From contig JBEAVE010000006.1 of assembly GCA_041161065.1 (NCBI GenBank), positions 1 through 64,000 on the forward strand: 64,000 bases of DNA, read 5' to 3'. Both the position numbers and the translations under genes were made by a program. Shown here in pieces: positions 26,059-35,415 of the stretch; position 1 is the stretch's first letter, and each line of letters starts with the position of its first letter. The notes below the pieces were generated by a model. It made no database searches. It was not told where the DNA came from and saw nothing but the letters and a program-made list of their open reading frames with translations. Origin of the DNA: DYRG01 sp041161065. GTDB lineage: Bacteria > Pseudomonadota > Gammaproteobacteria > Beggiatoales > Beggiatoaceae.

Positions 26059-27381
26059 ATGGCGATTCATTACTGTCGATTAGATGAATTTTGGACAAAA
26101 CATCAAAAATTTGATTTCCTCAATCAAAAGCAACACATTGGAAATGTAGAATGGAAAATCATTTCTCCCGATAGCAAATATAATTGGCTAACCGAAGGAT
26201 TGCATTCTGAATTTGAGAATTTCATTGCAATCGGTTCAAAAGAAGGTAAAGCAACTAAAGAAAATCCTCAAAATGTTATTTTTAAGATTTATAGTAGAGG
26301 CGTTTGCTCAAATGAAGATGCTTATGTTTTTAATTTTAGTGCTAAATGCTTAACTGAGAATGCTATAAAAATGGTTGAAAATTTTAATAGCGAATATGAT
26401 CGTTGGAAAAGAAACGGTAAGCCAAAAGATATTGATAGTTTCTTGAATGTTAATGAAAAAACATTAAAATGGATTAGAAATACAAAACGTCATTTATTGA
26501 GAGATAAAGATGTATATTTCAATCAAGATAAAATTCGCAAAGCAATTTATCGCCCATTTTGTAAGCAATTTATATTTTTTGAAAGAGCCTTTAATGAAGA
26601 TATTTATCAATTTCCTAAAATATTTCCTACATTAGAAACTGAAAAAGAAAATTTTGTAATTTGTTGCACAAATCATTCTCAAATTCCTTTTGTTGTTCAC
26701 ATTACAAATGTTATTCCTGAAGTAGCAAATGGAGGAAGAACTGGACAATGTTTTCCTTTTTATATTTATGATGAAGAGGGAACAAATAGACGAGAAAATA
26801 TTACCGATTGGGCATTAGAACGTTATCAAAAACATTATAATGATCTACAAATAACTAAAAAAGCGATTTTTTATTATGTGTATGGTTTATTGCACTCGAA
26901 AAACTATCGAGAAAAATATGCGCAAAATCTCAAAAAAGAATTGCCGCGTATTCCATTTGAAAAAGATTTCTGGTTTATTTCAACTCTTGGAAAAGAATTA
27001 GCCGATTTACATTTGAATTATGAAAACGCTGAACCGTTTGAATTGGACAGCGAAATTAACGAACCTATTGATTGGAAAGTTGAGAAAATGCGGCTTTCAA
27101 AAGATAAAAAAACGCTTGTTTATAATCAGAGCATTACCTTTTTGAACATTCCAGAAAAAACCTTTGATTACAAATTAGGCAATCGGTCGGCATTAGAATG
27201 GGTTATCGAACAATATCGAATTAAAACCGATGAACGCAGCGGCATTATTAATGATCCCAATCAAGACGACAATGAAAAATATATTGTTGATTTAATTAGA
27301 AAAATCATCACCGTTAGTTTAAAAACAGTGGATTTGATGGCGCAATTAAATGGGGAGAAAAAAAATGAGAATCAAAGATAG
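26059..27381 (+). CDS. Type IIG/ISP-like restriction enzyme, C-terminal target-recognition part
   Basis: This 440-residue protein starts AIHYCRLDEFWTKHQKFDFL and continues with NWLTEGLHSEFENFIAIGSKEGKA. In single-chain relatives these segments directly follow the GxxVxxLVKK end of the methyltransferase domain. It should supply DNA-sequence recognition and would need to pair with the protein encoded at 23648-25411. It is in a different reading frame (offset of two) from that part, so a simple readthrough cannot rejoin them. The start has no strong ribosome binding site. The 3' end overlaps the Rpn gene by 17 bases. Confidence 0.8.
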   Translation: MAIHYCRLDEFWTKHQKFDFLNQKQHIGNVEWKIISPDSKYNWLTEGLHSEFENFIAIGSKEGKATKENPQNVIFKIYSRGVCSNEDAYVFNFSAKCLTENAIKMVENFNSEYDRWKRNGKPKDIDSFLNVNEKTLKWIRNTKRHLLRDKDVYFNQDKIRKAIYRPFCKQFIFFERAFNEDIYQFPKIFPTLETEKENFVICCTNHSQIPFVVHITNVIPEVANGGRTGQCFPFYIYDEEGTNRRENITDWALERYQKHYNDLQITKKAIFYYVYGLLHSKNYREKYAQNLKKELPRIPFEKDFWFISTLGKELADLHLNYENAEPFELDSEINEPIDWKVEKMRLSKDKKTLVYNQSITFLNIPEKTFDYKLGNRSALEWVIEQYRIKTDERSGIINDPNQDDNEKYIVDLIRKIITVSLKTVDLMAQLNGEKKNENQR

Positions 27382-28282
27382 ATATATTAGTCCTTTTACG
27401 GATTTTGGATTTAAGAAATTGTTTGGAACAGAACCCAATAAAGATATTTTGATGGATTTTTTAAATGCGTTGCTCAAAAAAGAGAATGAAAAGATCGTTG
27501 ATTTAACCTATTTATCGCCTGAACAATTGGGAAGAAATCTCGATGTGAGAAAAGCTATTTTTGATATTTATTGTGAGAATCAAAAAGGCGAAAAATTTAT
27601 TGTTGAATTACAAAAAGCTCCTCAAGATTATTTTAAGGATCGGAGCATTTATTATTCAACGTTTCCCATTCAACAGCAAGCCAAAAAAGGAAAATGGGAT
27701 TTCAAATTAGAAGCGGTATATATGATTGGAATTTTAGATTTTGTTTTCGCAGAAGATAAAGCCGATCAAGAAATCTATCATCATGAAGTTAAATTAGTGG
27801 ATCAACACACACATAAGGTATTTTATGATAAATTAACGTACATTTATTTAGAAATGCCCAAGTTTAAGAAAACAGAACAAGAATTAGAAACCCATTTTGA
27901 TAAGTGGTTGTATGTATTAAGGAATTTGGAAGATTTAAACAATCGTCCCATGAAATTGCAAGAAAAAGTATTTATGAAACTTTTTGAGCAAGCCGAGATC
28001 GCCAATTATTCAGATCAAGAATATCAAGAATATGAGGAAAGTTTAAAGGTTTATCGAGATTTGAATAATATCATCGATAGCGCAGAATTGAGAGGAAGAA
28101 TGGAGGGAAAAATGGAAGGAAAAATCGAAGGAAGAATGGAAGGAAAATTACAAAAAGCGCGGGAAATTGCAAGTAGTATGTTATTAAAAGGATTAGATCA
28201 GAAATTGGTTTGTGAAATGACGCAACTTTCTTTAGCAGAAATCGAGCAATTAAGTGAGGAAAATAAAAGAAAAGAAGCGTGA
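27365..28282 (+). CDS. Rpn family PD-(D/E)XK nuclease/transposase
   Basis: This 305-residue protein opens with the Rpn signature YISPFTDFGFKKLFGTEPNKDILMDFLNALL. It has the nuclease core FDIYCENQKGEKFIVELQKAPQDYFKDR (D...ExQ) and ends with the repeated unit EGKMEGKIEGRMEGK plus a helical QKAREIASSMLLKG tail typical of these proteins. Rpn proteins promote RecA-independent recombination and have been linked to phage defence. GGGGAG precedes ATG 27365, which lies inside the last codons of the restriction gene, so it is probably part of the same transcript. Confidence 0.9.
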   Translation: MRIKDRYISPFTDFGFKKLFGTEPNKDILMDFLNALLKKENEKIVDLTYLSPEQLGRNLDVRKAIFDIYCENQKGEKFIVELQKAPQDYFKDRSIYYSTFPIQQQAKKGKWDFKLEAVYMIGILDFVFAEDKADQEIYHHEVKLVDQHTHKVFYDKLTYIYLEMPKFKKTEQELETHFDKWLYVLRNLEDLNNRPMKLQEKVFMKLFEQAEIANYSDQEYQEYEESLKVYRDLNNIIDSAELRGRMEGKMEGKIEGRMEGKLQKAREIASSMLLKGLDQKLVCEMTQLSLAEIEQLSEENKRKEA

Positions 28283-28360
28283 TTTTTCTGATTTTTGAGC
28301 ATTCGTGATAAAATCCTACAACTATGCTGTGATGCTAATGAAACAAAAGGAAAGTTAAAA

Positions 28361-28939
28361 ATGCAATTAGTGATTTTGGATCGAGATGGGGTAATTAATT
28401 ATGATTCAGATGATTACATAAAATCCCCCGACGAATGGCAAGCGATTCCCAATAGTTTGGAAGCCATTGTGACATTGAATCAAGCGGGTTTTCGGGTAGT
28501 TATTGCAACGAATCAATCGGGTTTGGCGCGGGGATTTTTTAGTATTGATACGCTAAACAAAATTCATGCGAAAATGTATCGAGAATTGGCGGCGTTGGGT
28601 GGAAATATTGAGGCAATTTTTTTCTGTCCGCATTCGCCTCGAGGAACTTGTAATTGTAGAAAGCCCAAACCGGGGTTGTACAATGAAATCGGACAACGTT
28701 TGGGGATTCATTTGACGGGCGTGCCCGCGATTGGCGATTCGTTGCGCGATATTCAAGCGGCAGCGGCAGCCGGCGCAGTGCCGATGTTGGTGCGCACCGG
28801 AAAAGGTCTGAAAACCGAAGCCCAATTGCCCCAAAACGGGTTCGAACACATTCAAATCTACGACGATTTAGCCGCCGCCGCGCAATTTATCGTCGAACAA
28901 CAACAACTTAAGCAAGATAAACAGGACAAATCATGTTAG
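28361..28939 (+). CDS. gmhB: D-glycero-beta-D-manno-heptose 1,7-bisphosphate 7-phosphatase
   Basis: This 192-residue HAD-superfamily enzyme removes the 7-phosphate in ADP-heptose synthesis for lipopolysaccharide inner core. Motif I is VILDRDGVINYD, motif II is IATNQSGLARG, and the late motif is PAIGDSLRDIQAA. The zinc loop CPHSPRGTCNCRKP supplies the family's Cys/His ligands. ATG 28361 has AAAGGAAAG upstream; an earlier in-frame start (28295) adds residues not typical of the family. plsC overlaps its 3' end by seven bases, a linkage common in gammaproteobacteria, where glyS often precedes; that gene is absent here. Confidence 0.96.
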   Translation: MQLVILDRDGVINYDSDDYIKSPDEWQAIPNSLEAIVTLNQAGFRVVIATNQSGLARGFFSIDTLNKIHAKMYRELAALGGNIEAIFFCPHSPRGTCNCRKPKPGLYNEIGQRLGIHLTGVPAIGDSLRDIQAAAAAGAVPMLVRTGKGLKTEAQLPQNGFEHIQIYDDLAAAAQFIVEQQQLKQDKQDKSC

Positions 28940-29640
28940 CGTTACGTTCTTTGATTTTTGCGGCGGGTATGTGGGGCGCGACGGTCGTGGCGGGGATATT
29001 GAGCTTGTTTATTTGGGTTTTTCCTTACGAACGGCGTTATGCGATTTTGAACTTTTGGGCGCGCTTCAATATTTGGTGGGCGAAAACGGTCTGTCGACTT
29101 GATTATCGCGTCGAAGGTATGGAAAATGTGCCCACTTCGCCCGTGATCGTTCTCAGCAAACACCAATCCGCGTGGGAAACCATCTTTTATCAAGTGCTTT
29201 TTCCCCGCCAAGTGTGGGTGCTGAAAAAAGAATTGCAGTGGTTACCGTTTTTTGGTTGGGCGTTGGCGTTGATGCGTCCGATCATTATTGACCGCTCGAA
29301 AAAACACAATTCCCGCACCCAAATTGTCGACCAAGGCACGCAAGCTCTCAACGAGGGACATTGGGTGGTGATTTTCCCCGAAGGCACGCGCGTTCCCGTG
29401 GGCGAAAAAGGACGGTACGGGATCGGCGGGGCATTGTTGGCGCAGCAAAGCGGTTTCCCCGTTCTGCCCGTCGCGCACAATGCGGGCTATTTTTGGAAAC
29501 GGCGCGGGTTTTTAAAATACCCCGGCGTTATTCAAGTGAAAATCGGCGCACTGATCGACAGTAAAGGTAAAAGTGCCCGAGAAATCAATTCGTTAGCCGA
29601 AGAATGGATCGAAAAAACCATGACGACGCTAACCCCCTAG
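28933..29640 (+). CDS. plsC: 1-acyl-sn-glycerol-3-phosphate acyltransferase
   Basis: This 235-residue inner-membrane enzyme makes phosphatidic acid. A hydrophobic N-terminus (residues 4-30) anchors it. The acyltransferase motifs are KHQSAWET (the H(X)4D box with Glu in place of Asp, as in a known branch of the family), the IIDRSKK segment, IFPEGTRVPVG (EGTR box) and PVLPVAHNAG. It overlaps gmhB by seven bases. An inverted repeat lies just after its stop. Confidence 0.94.
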   Translation: MLALRSLIFAAGMWGATVVAGILSLFIWVFPYERRYAILNFWARFNIWWAKTVCRLDYRVEGMENVPTSPVIVLSKHQSAWETIFYQVLFPRQVWVLKKELQWLPFFGWALALMRPIIIDRSKKHNSRTQIVDQGTQALNEGHWVVIFPEGTRVPVGEKGRYGIGGALLAQQSGFPVLPVAHNAGYFWKRRGFLKYPGVIQVKIGALIDSKGKSAREINSLAEEWIEKTMTTLTP

Positions 29641-29647
29641 AAAATTT

Positions 29648-29690
29648 TAATATACGTCCCTGTTATTTTTTGATAGGATAGCGTATATTA
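29648..29690. terminator. Inverted repeat after plsC
   Basis: TAATATACG (29648-29656) pairs with CGTATATTA (29682-29690), followed by GTTTTC. It could end the gmhB-plsC transcript or be a regulator site for the SCP2 gene 38 bases downstream. Confidence 0.45.
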
Positions 29691-29727
29691 GTTTTCATTA
29701 ATATACCTGCACAAAGGAGACTTACAG

Positions 29728-30126
29728 ATGAGCGAATTATTTTCTGATGAATGGATGAAAGGCTTTCAAGGCGCGTGGAACGCTGAGCCCGACCTCAAAA
29801 ATGCGTTGGCGGCAATCGCTTTCAACAGCAACATCGGCTACGGTTTTACGGGCGAAGGTCAGGCGCGCGGCGTGATCGTCGTCGAAAATGGCGAAGTGAC
29901 CAGCGCGGGAGCTTATAACGGCGAAACCTTAAACTGGGATTTGCGCGCCACCCCTGAAAATTGGGCAAAATGGGTCAAAGACGGGCTCGGCATGATGGGG
30001 CTCGGCATGGCGTACACCACCGGCAAACTCAAATTCCAAGTGGGCGATTACGGCGCAATGATCAAAGACCCTCGAATGGCGGGTCCGTTCATTAAGAGTT
30101 TCTCTGTCATGGGACGGGTTAGTTAA
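29728..30126 (+). CDS. SCP2 sterol-binding-domain protein
   Basis: This 132-residue soluble protein has the SCP2 fold pattern: GYGFTGEGQARGVIVVENGEV, then WDLRATPENWAKWVKDGLG, then a hydrophobic MMGLGMAYTTGKLKFQVGD strand. Such proteins bind lipids or acyl-CoA in a hydrophobic tunnel, but the ligand here is unknown. AAAGGAG lies ahead of the ATG and a strong terminator follows, so it is transcribed alone. Confidence 0.85.
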   Translation: MSELFSDEWMKGFQGAWNAEPDLKNALAAIAFNSNIGYGFTGEGQARGVIVVENGEVTSAGAYNGETLNWDLRATPENWAKWVKDGLGMMGLGMAYTTGKLKFQVGDYGAMIKDPRMAGPFIKSFSVMGRVS

Positions 30127-30135
30127 AATCAAATC

Positions 30136-30168
30136 TAGGGGCGTATCTTTTGACGCTCCTACTTTTTT
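30136..30168 (+). terminator. Rho-independent terminator after the SCP2 gene
   Basis: TAGGGGCGT (30136-30144) pairs with ACGCTCCTA (30153-30161) with one G-T wobble, followed by C and six T residues. Confidence 0.8.
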
Positions 30169-30204
30169 ATTTTGTTTTATCCTGCTGAATTGGTACATAA
30201 AAAT

Positions 30205-31380
30205 ATGCAAGCATACCATCGAATACCAAACAAACTGCTGTGGATTGGGCGCGTCGCTCTCGGATTAACGCTTTGCTTGGAGAGTAGCTTATTGCTTGCA
30301 CAGCCTAATGCGTATGTGATTCAAGCGCGCCCCATCATTAGCGCAGCCATGCTAGGCGGCACAGTCATTCCCGCCAAAGAAGTCACTCTCTCTGCCCAAG
30401 TGCCCGGAAGAATTGAAAAAATCTCCGGCGAAGAAGGCTCAAGTTTCAAAGAAAATGCCGTTTTAATTAGTATTTCCACCGAAGAATTACTCGCGCAACG
30501 ACGTTCCGCAATGGCTGAATTCGCCAGCGCAGATTCCGCTTTACGCAATGCCGGCGTGCGTTATCAACAAGAATTATTTACCCCCGATTCCATCAAAAAA
30601 GCCCCCGGCGGCATGGGTTTGCCCTTTTTGCTCGACGAGATGATGACCGAGCCGATGTCCGAAATGCTCGGTAAATCCGACACTAAACTCGACCGTCGAA
30701 CCAATCTGCACAATTTCGGGACGCAAATCGACCAAGCCCGCAGCGCGTTGATGCGTGCTCGTTCCCAGATCGATGCCATCGATGCCAAGTTGCGCGACGC
30801 TCACGGTTTAGCTCCATTTGACGGCATTATCACCAAAAAACTCGTTGAAATTGGCGACACGGTTCAACCCGGCGTGCCGCTTCTCAAATTCGCCGATACC
30901 AGCAGTTTGCAAATTCAAGTCGAAGTGCCCTCCCGTTTGGCGAGTGGTCTGCAAACGGGCATGGTGTTGAATGCTAAATTAGATGTGGGCGGGTGGGTGC
31001 AAGTGCGGATCGCCCAAGTGTTTCCGATCGCTGATGCCCAACGCCACACCGTCACCGTCAAGTTCGATTTGCCGCCCAACACGCGCGCGGGAGCGGGACA
31101 GTACGCCCAAGTCGAAATCCAAGATGTGAATACCCCCGCGAAATATATGCCGATTATTCCCACCGCTGCGATCGTGTGGCGCGGCAGTTTGCCCGGGGTT
31201 TATGTGCTCAACAACGGCAAGCGCGAATTGCGTTTATTGCGACTGGGTAACAATTACGGTCAAGAAGTGGCGGTGTTAAGCGGCTTAAAGTCTGGTGAGA
31301 CCATCGAGGTTAATCCCGCCCCCGGTACAACTTCTGGTTGGGTGTCGCCCAATCAAAATGGCAATGACTCCGCTCACTAA
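30205..31380 (+). CDS. RND efflux periplasmic adaptor (membrane fusion protein)
   Basis: This 391-residue protein links an RND pump to an outer-membrane channel. It has an N-terminal signal/anchor (KLLWIGRVALGLTLCLESSLLLA) and split biotinyl-lipoyl halves: KEVTLSAQVPGRIEKISGEEGSSFKENAVLISI, and later APFDGIITKKLVEIGDTVQPGVPL. A helical hairpin lies between them and a beta-barrel/membrane-proximal end follows (VLSGLKSGETIEV). ATG 30205 is chosen over an upstream TTG. The hairpin is short, holding a Gly/Pro/Met-rich stretch (GGMGLPFLLDEMM). The pump gene starts 19 bases downstream; no TolC gene is in the window. Confidence 0.92.
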   Translation: MQAYHRIPNKLLWIGRVALGLTLCLESSLLLAQPNAYVIQARPIISAAMLGGTVIPAKEVTLSAQVPGRIEKISGEEGSSFKENAVLISISTEELLAQRRSAMAEFASADSALRNAGVRYQQELFTPDSIKKAPGGMGLPFLLDEMMTEPMSEMLGKSDTKLDRRTNLHNFGTQIDQARSALMRARSQIDAIDAKLRDAHGLAPFDGIITKKLVEIGDTVQPGVPLLKFADTSSLQIQVEVPSRLASGLQTGMVLNAKLDVGGWVQVRIAQVFPIADAQRHTVTVKFDLPPNTRAGAGQYAQVEIQDVNTPAKYMPIIPTAAIVWRGSLPGVYVLNNGKRELRLLRLGNNYGQEVAVLSGLKSGETIEVNPAPGTTSGWVSPNQNGNDSAH

Positions 31381-31399
31381 ATAATTAAAAACGACCATC

Positions 31400-34300
31400 A
31401 TGACCGATCATCAATCACCACCCACAACACCGCTTACCCCTGAACAAATGCCCCACCCCGGCATCGCTGGATCGATGGCGCACTCGTTTATCCATTCGCC
31501 GCTGTCCCCGTTGTTTTTTATGGCAATGTTGGCGATGGGTGTGTTGGGGCTATTTTTAACGCCTCGACAAGAAGACCCGCAAATCTCCGTGCCAATGGTC
31601 GATATTTTTATCCAATATCCCGGCGCATCGTCCGAAGAAGTCGCCAGTTTAGCCATCGAACCGCTGCAACGCATTTTGAGTGAAATCCCCGCCGTCAAAC
31701 ACGTTTATGCGGCTTCCGAACGCGGACAAGGCATGGTCACGGTCGAATTTAAAGTCGGTGAACAACTCGAAAAATCCGTCTTCAAAGTTCACGACAAACT
31801 CCAATCCAATCTCGACAAAATGCCTCCCGGTGTGATGCCGCCGCTCGTCAAACCCAAAGGCATCGATGATGTGCCCGTCGTGAATTTAACGTTGTGGTCG
31901 ACCGATGTCGATGACGGCAATTTGCGCACCTTAGCGTTCGATGTGCTTCAATCGATTAAAGAAATTCCCAATACCGGTCAAGGCTTTGTGGTGGGCGGAC
32001 GCGCCGAGCAAATGCGGGTTGAAATCATGCCCGAACGGCTGAGCGGTTTCAAAATCGGCTTGGATCAAATCGCCAACACCATTCGAACCGCCAATAGCGA
32101 AGTGAACACTGGATCAAGCGAAAGTGGTGATTCATATTATACCGTTTATAGCGGGTCTTTTTTACGCAAAACCAGTGACTTAGAGCAATTAGTGGTTGGT
32201 TCATTTAACAATTCTCCTGTCTATTTACGCGATGTCGCGCAGGTCTCGTTATCACCCGAAGACCCCAAACAAATCGTGGCATATTATTCAGGTCCCGCTT
32301 ATCGTTACGATCAACCCGAAGCTGGAAAAGCCCCCGCAATCAATGCCGCGCCGGCTGTCACGATTGCGATCGCAAAAAAAATCAGTACGAATGGAGTCGC
32401 GGTTGCGAATGATATTTTGGCGAAAGTCGAGCAATTAAAAGGTCGACTCATTCCCGACAACGTCCACGTCGAAATCACCCGCAATTACGGACAAACCGCC
32501 AACGACAAAGTCAATGATTTAATTAAAAAACTCTTCATCGCAACCGGCGCGGTGACAATTTTAGTGTTGTGGAGTTTAGGTTGGCGACCCGCCGTTGTGG
32601 TGACGCTCGTCATTCCCGTTGTCATCTTAGTGACGGTTTTTTCAGCCTTTATTTTAGGATTCACGATCGATCGGGTGAGTTTGTTTGCGTTGATTTTCTC
32701 GATTGGGATTTTGGTCGATGACGCGATTGTGGTCGTCGAAAACGTTTATCGACGATGGTTATTGCGCGGCGAAACCGATACTTTAACGGCGGTCGATGCG
32801 GTTCGTGAAGTCGGCAACCCCACGATTTTAGCCACTTTTACGGTCGTCGCGGCATTACTTCCGATGGGATTCGTCAGCGGCATGATGGGACCTTACATGA
32901 TGCCGATTCCCGTATTAGGATCGGTGGCAATGGTCTTTTCGTTATTCGCCGCGTTTGTGTTCACGCCTTGGCTTGCGATGGCAATGTGCCCGCCCATTCA
33001 AGTGTTGCACAAAGCCGAACAAAAAGAACACGCTTTTAATGAAAAATTAGAACGTTTCTTTCGCAGATTGTTAATGCCGTTGATTTCTAGCCGAAAGAAA
33101 GGTTGGTTGTTTTTAATTGGATTGGTGATTGCGTTTTTCTTAGCGATGTCAATGTTTTACACGCGCGCGGTGGAAGTTAAAATGTTGCCGCTCGATAATA
33201 AACCTGAGTTCAATGTCTTTATCGATATGCCCGAAGGATCAACGTTGCCAATGACCGCCAACGTGACTTACCAACTGGCTGAAAAACTACGCGAAATTCC
33301 TGAAGTGACTGCGTTGCAAACTTACAACGGCACATCGCAACCCTTTGATTTTAATGGCATGGTGCGGCATTATTATTTGCGCGGCAAACCTTGGCACGCT
33401 GATATTCACGTCCAATTAAAAGACAAAAAAGATCGCAAACGGTCAAGTCATCAGATCGCCACCGACGCGCGCCGAATGTTAAAAGAATTGCTCCAGCAAC
33501 AACACCCAAATGCCCGACTGACGGTGGTTGAAATGCCTCCGGGTCCGCCTGTGTTGCAGTCGATTGTCGCGGAAATTTACGGACCTGATGACGCAACTCG
33601 CCGCATCGTTGCACAAAAAATGACCGACACCTTTCGCCAAGCCAAAATCCTCGACGATGTCGACAATTACATGAGCGAACCGCACGAAGCCTGGACATTC
33701 GAGGTCGATATCGAAAAAGCGGTGCGGCGGGGCATTTCGGTCGATGCGATTAACCGCAATTTATCCATGGCAATGGGCGGGCAAAAACTCGGCGATGTTA
33801 AACATGGTCCCGTCCTCGAACCAACTTTCATTGTATTACAAGTTCCTCTCCACATTCGTTCTCAATTAACCCGTTTGTACGATTTGCCCATTCCTACGAT
33901 GGACGGTCGAGGAACTGTTCCATTGGCAGAACTCGGACGTTTCCTTAATCGACAAGAAGATCAAATCATTTATCACAAGGACTTACGTCGTTTAGAATAT
34001 GTGGTGGGAGATTCGGTCGGTTTGTATTTAGGCGATAACAAATACACCCAATCTGCACCGATTTACGGTATGTTTGAAATCGAGGAATTGCTCAAAAATT
34101 ACAAAACCCCCGACGGCGTTTCTTTATCGGGTAATTATTTGGGCGCGCCGCCTGCTGATGGCAAATCCGCTTTCGAATGGACGGGCGAATGGACGGTCAC
34201 TTACGAAACCTTCCGCGACATGGGGTTAGCGTTTATGGTCGCAATGGTTTTAATTTATCTTTTAGTGGTTTGGTTGTTTGGAAATTTCTTAGTTCCCGCA

Positions 34301-35149
34301 ATCATTATGGCTCCTATCCCCTTGACTTTATTGGGAATTGTGCCCGGACATTGGTTGTTGCACGCTGAATTTACCGCGACCTCGATGATTGGGTGGATTG
34401 CATTGGCGGGAATTATCGTCCGTAATTCAATTTTATTGGTCGATTATTCCATTCACGAATTACAAAAAGGCACGTCAATTCAAGATGCTGTGATTTTAGC
34501 CTGCAAAACCAGAACGCGCCCCATTATGATTACCGCCTTTGCATTAGTGGGCGGGTCTGGAGTGATTTTATTTGACCCAATTTTCCAAGGCATGGCGATT
34601 TCATTGTTGTTTGGGGTGTTGGTTTCTACCTTATTGACTTTGGTGGTTATTCCACTTGGTTGTATTAGCGCAGGTGCTCACGCTTTGGCTGGCGTTGATC
34701 CCGATAGTTGCTTAGATTGTTACGTTGAACCAGAAATCAAAAAACAAGAAGCCCTTTCTCACCCTTCTTTAGCGATGCGGATTTGGTCAAAAACCGTTGA
34801 AATTATTACGATGGCGTTTTACATCATTCGCGCGATGTGGATGATGGCGATGATGGGCTTGCAGGCGTTGTGGGCAAAACTCACGAAACCCAAACCGCCC
34901 GCGCCGATTCCGCCTGCTGCGCCGCCGCCGTCGGTTTCGACACCTCCCAAGCCCACACCGCCGCCTGCGCCTCCCGCTGCGCCTGCCAGCGAACCTGTCG
35001 TGCCGCCACCACCCGCGCCCCATTCGCCACCGCCGGTTGCATCTCCTGATTTGGTAACGCCGCCTTCGCCTGTCACACGCACGGTGCGTCCGTCGACGGG
35101 TTCTCGAGGCACGCGCGGCATTCGCTTGGACGATCAGGATAACGACTAA
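31400..35149 (+). CDS. RND-family efflux permease with proline-rich C-terminal tail
   Basis: This 1249-residue inner-membrane pump has the AcrB-type two-fold layout: TM1 (FFMAMLAMGVLGLFL), porter domains, TM2-6 with the proton-relay pair in SIGILVDDAIVVVENVYR, a second porter half, and TM7-12 with GWIALAGIIVRNSILLVDY. Typical pumps are 1020-1070 residues. The excess is mostly a cytoplasmic tail beginning near residue 1150, almost pure Pro/Ala/Ser/Val (PAPIPPAAPPPSV and similar), ending STGSRGTRGIRLDDQDND. Substrates are unknown. It pairs with the adaptor upstream, and a hairpin follows the stop. Confidence 0.93.
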   Translation: MTDHQSPPTTPLTPEQMPHPGIAGSMAHSFIHSPLSPLFFMAMLAMGVLGLFLTPRQEDPQISVPMVDIFIQYPGASSEEVASLAIEPLQRILSEIPAVKHVYAASERGQGMVTVEFKVGEQLEKSVFKVHDKLQSNLDKMPPGVMPPLVKPKGIDDVPVVNLTLWSTDVDDGNLRTLAFDVLQSIKEIPNTGQGFVVGGRAEQMRVEIMPERLSGFKIGLDQIANTIRTANSEVNTGSSESGDSYYTVYSGSFLRKTSDLEQLVVGSFNNSPVYLRDVAQVSLSPEDPKQIVAYYSGPAYRYDQPEAGKAPAINAAPAVTIAIAKKISTNGVAVANDILAKVEQLKGRLIPDNVHVEITRNYGQTANDKVNDLIKKLFIATGAVTILVLWSLGWRPAVVVTLVIPVVILVTVFSAFILGFTIDRVSLFALIFSIGILVDDAIVVVENVYRRWLLRGETDTLTAVDAVREVGNPTILATFTVVAALLPMGFVSGMMGPYMMPIPVLGSVAMVFSLFAAFVFTPWLAMAMCPPIQVLHKAEQKEHAFNEKLERFFRRLLMPLISSRKKGWLFLIGLVIAFFLAMSMFYTRAVEVKMLPLDNKPEFNVFIDMPEGSTLPMTANVTYQLAEKLREIPEVTALQTYNGTSQPFDFNGMVRHYYLRGKPWHADIHVQLKDKKDRKRSSHQIATDARRMLKELLQQQHPNARLTVVEMPPGPPVLQSIVAEIYGPDDATRRIVAQKMTDTFRQAKILDDVDNYMSEPHEAWTFEVDIEKAVRRGISVDAINRNLSMAMGGQKLGDVKHGPVLEPTFIVLQVPLHIRSQLTRLYDLPIPTMDGRGTVPLAELGRFLNRQEDQIIYHKDLRRLEYVVGDSVGLYLGDNKYTQSAPIYGMFEIEELLKNYKTPDGVSLSGNYLGAPPADGKSAFEWTGEWTVTYETFRDMGLAFMVAMVLIYLLVVWLFGNFLVPAIIMAPIPLTLLGIVPGHWLLHAEFTATSMIGWIALAGIIVRNSILLVDYSIHELQKGTSIQDAVILACKTRTRPIMITAFALVGGSGVILFDPIFQGMAISLLFGVLVSTLLTLVVIPLGCISAGAHALAGVDPDSCLDCYVEPEIKKQEALSHPSLAMRIWSKTVEIITMAFYIIRAMWMMAMMGLQALWAKLTKPKPPAPIPPAAPPPSVSTPPKPTPPPAPPAAPASEPVVPPPPAPHSPPPVASPDLVTPPSPVTRTVRPSTGSRGTRGIRLDDQDND

Positions 35150-35156
35150 ATTTAGG

Positions 35157-35186
35157 GTGGAAACCTGTTTTAGAATGGGTTTCCAC
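35157..35186 (+). terminator. Hairpin after the RND pump gene
   Basis: GTGGAAACC (35157-35165) pairs with GGTTTCCAC (35178-35186), eight bases after the stop codon. The following T-run is weak. Confidence 0.6.
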
Positions 35187-35415
35187 TTGACATTTGATAA
35201 ATAAACAACTGATAATTCGCTTTCTTCAAGTCTCTTAACAGACCACCTGCATTCTTAAAAACCGCGTGAACAACTACTCTGAACGTCTTGTTACCCCACA
35301 TTTGACAGTCCACAAACGCCAAACCCGATGACCTTTATTTCTTTATCCCTATTTTAGAGATATTGTTTTGTTTGATTAACGTTTTTACCCATTTTATTCA
35401 AGGAGATATATTTCA

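Noticed and set aside
34787..35121. Arg- and Gly-rich minus-strand open frames opposite the RND pump tail
   Set aside because: They are the antisense reading of the proline-rich tail and have no independent support.
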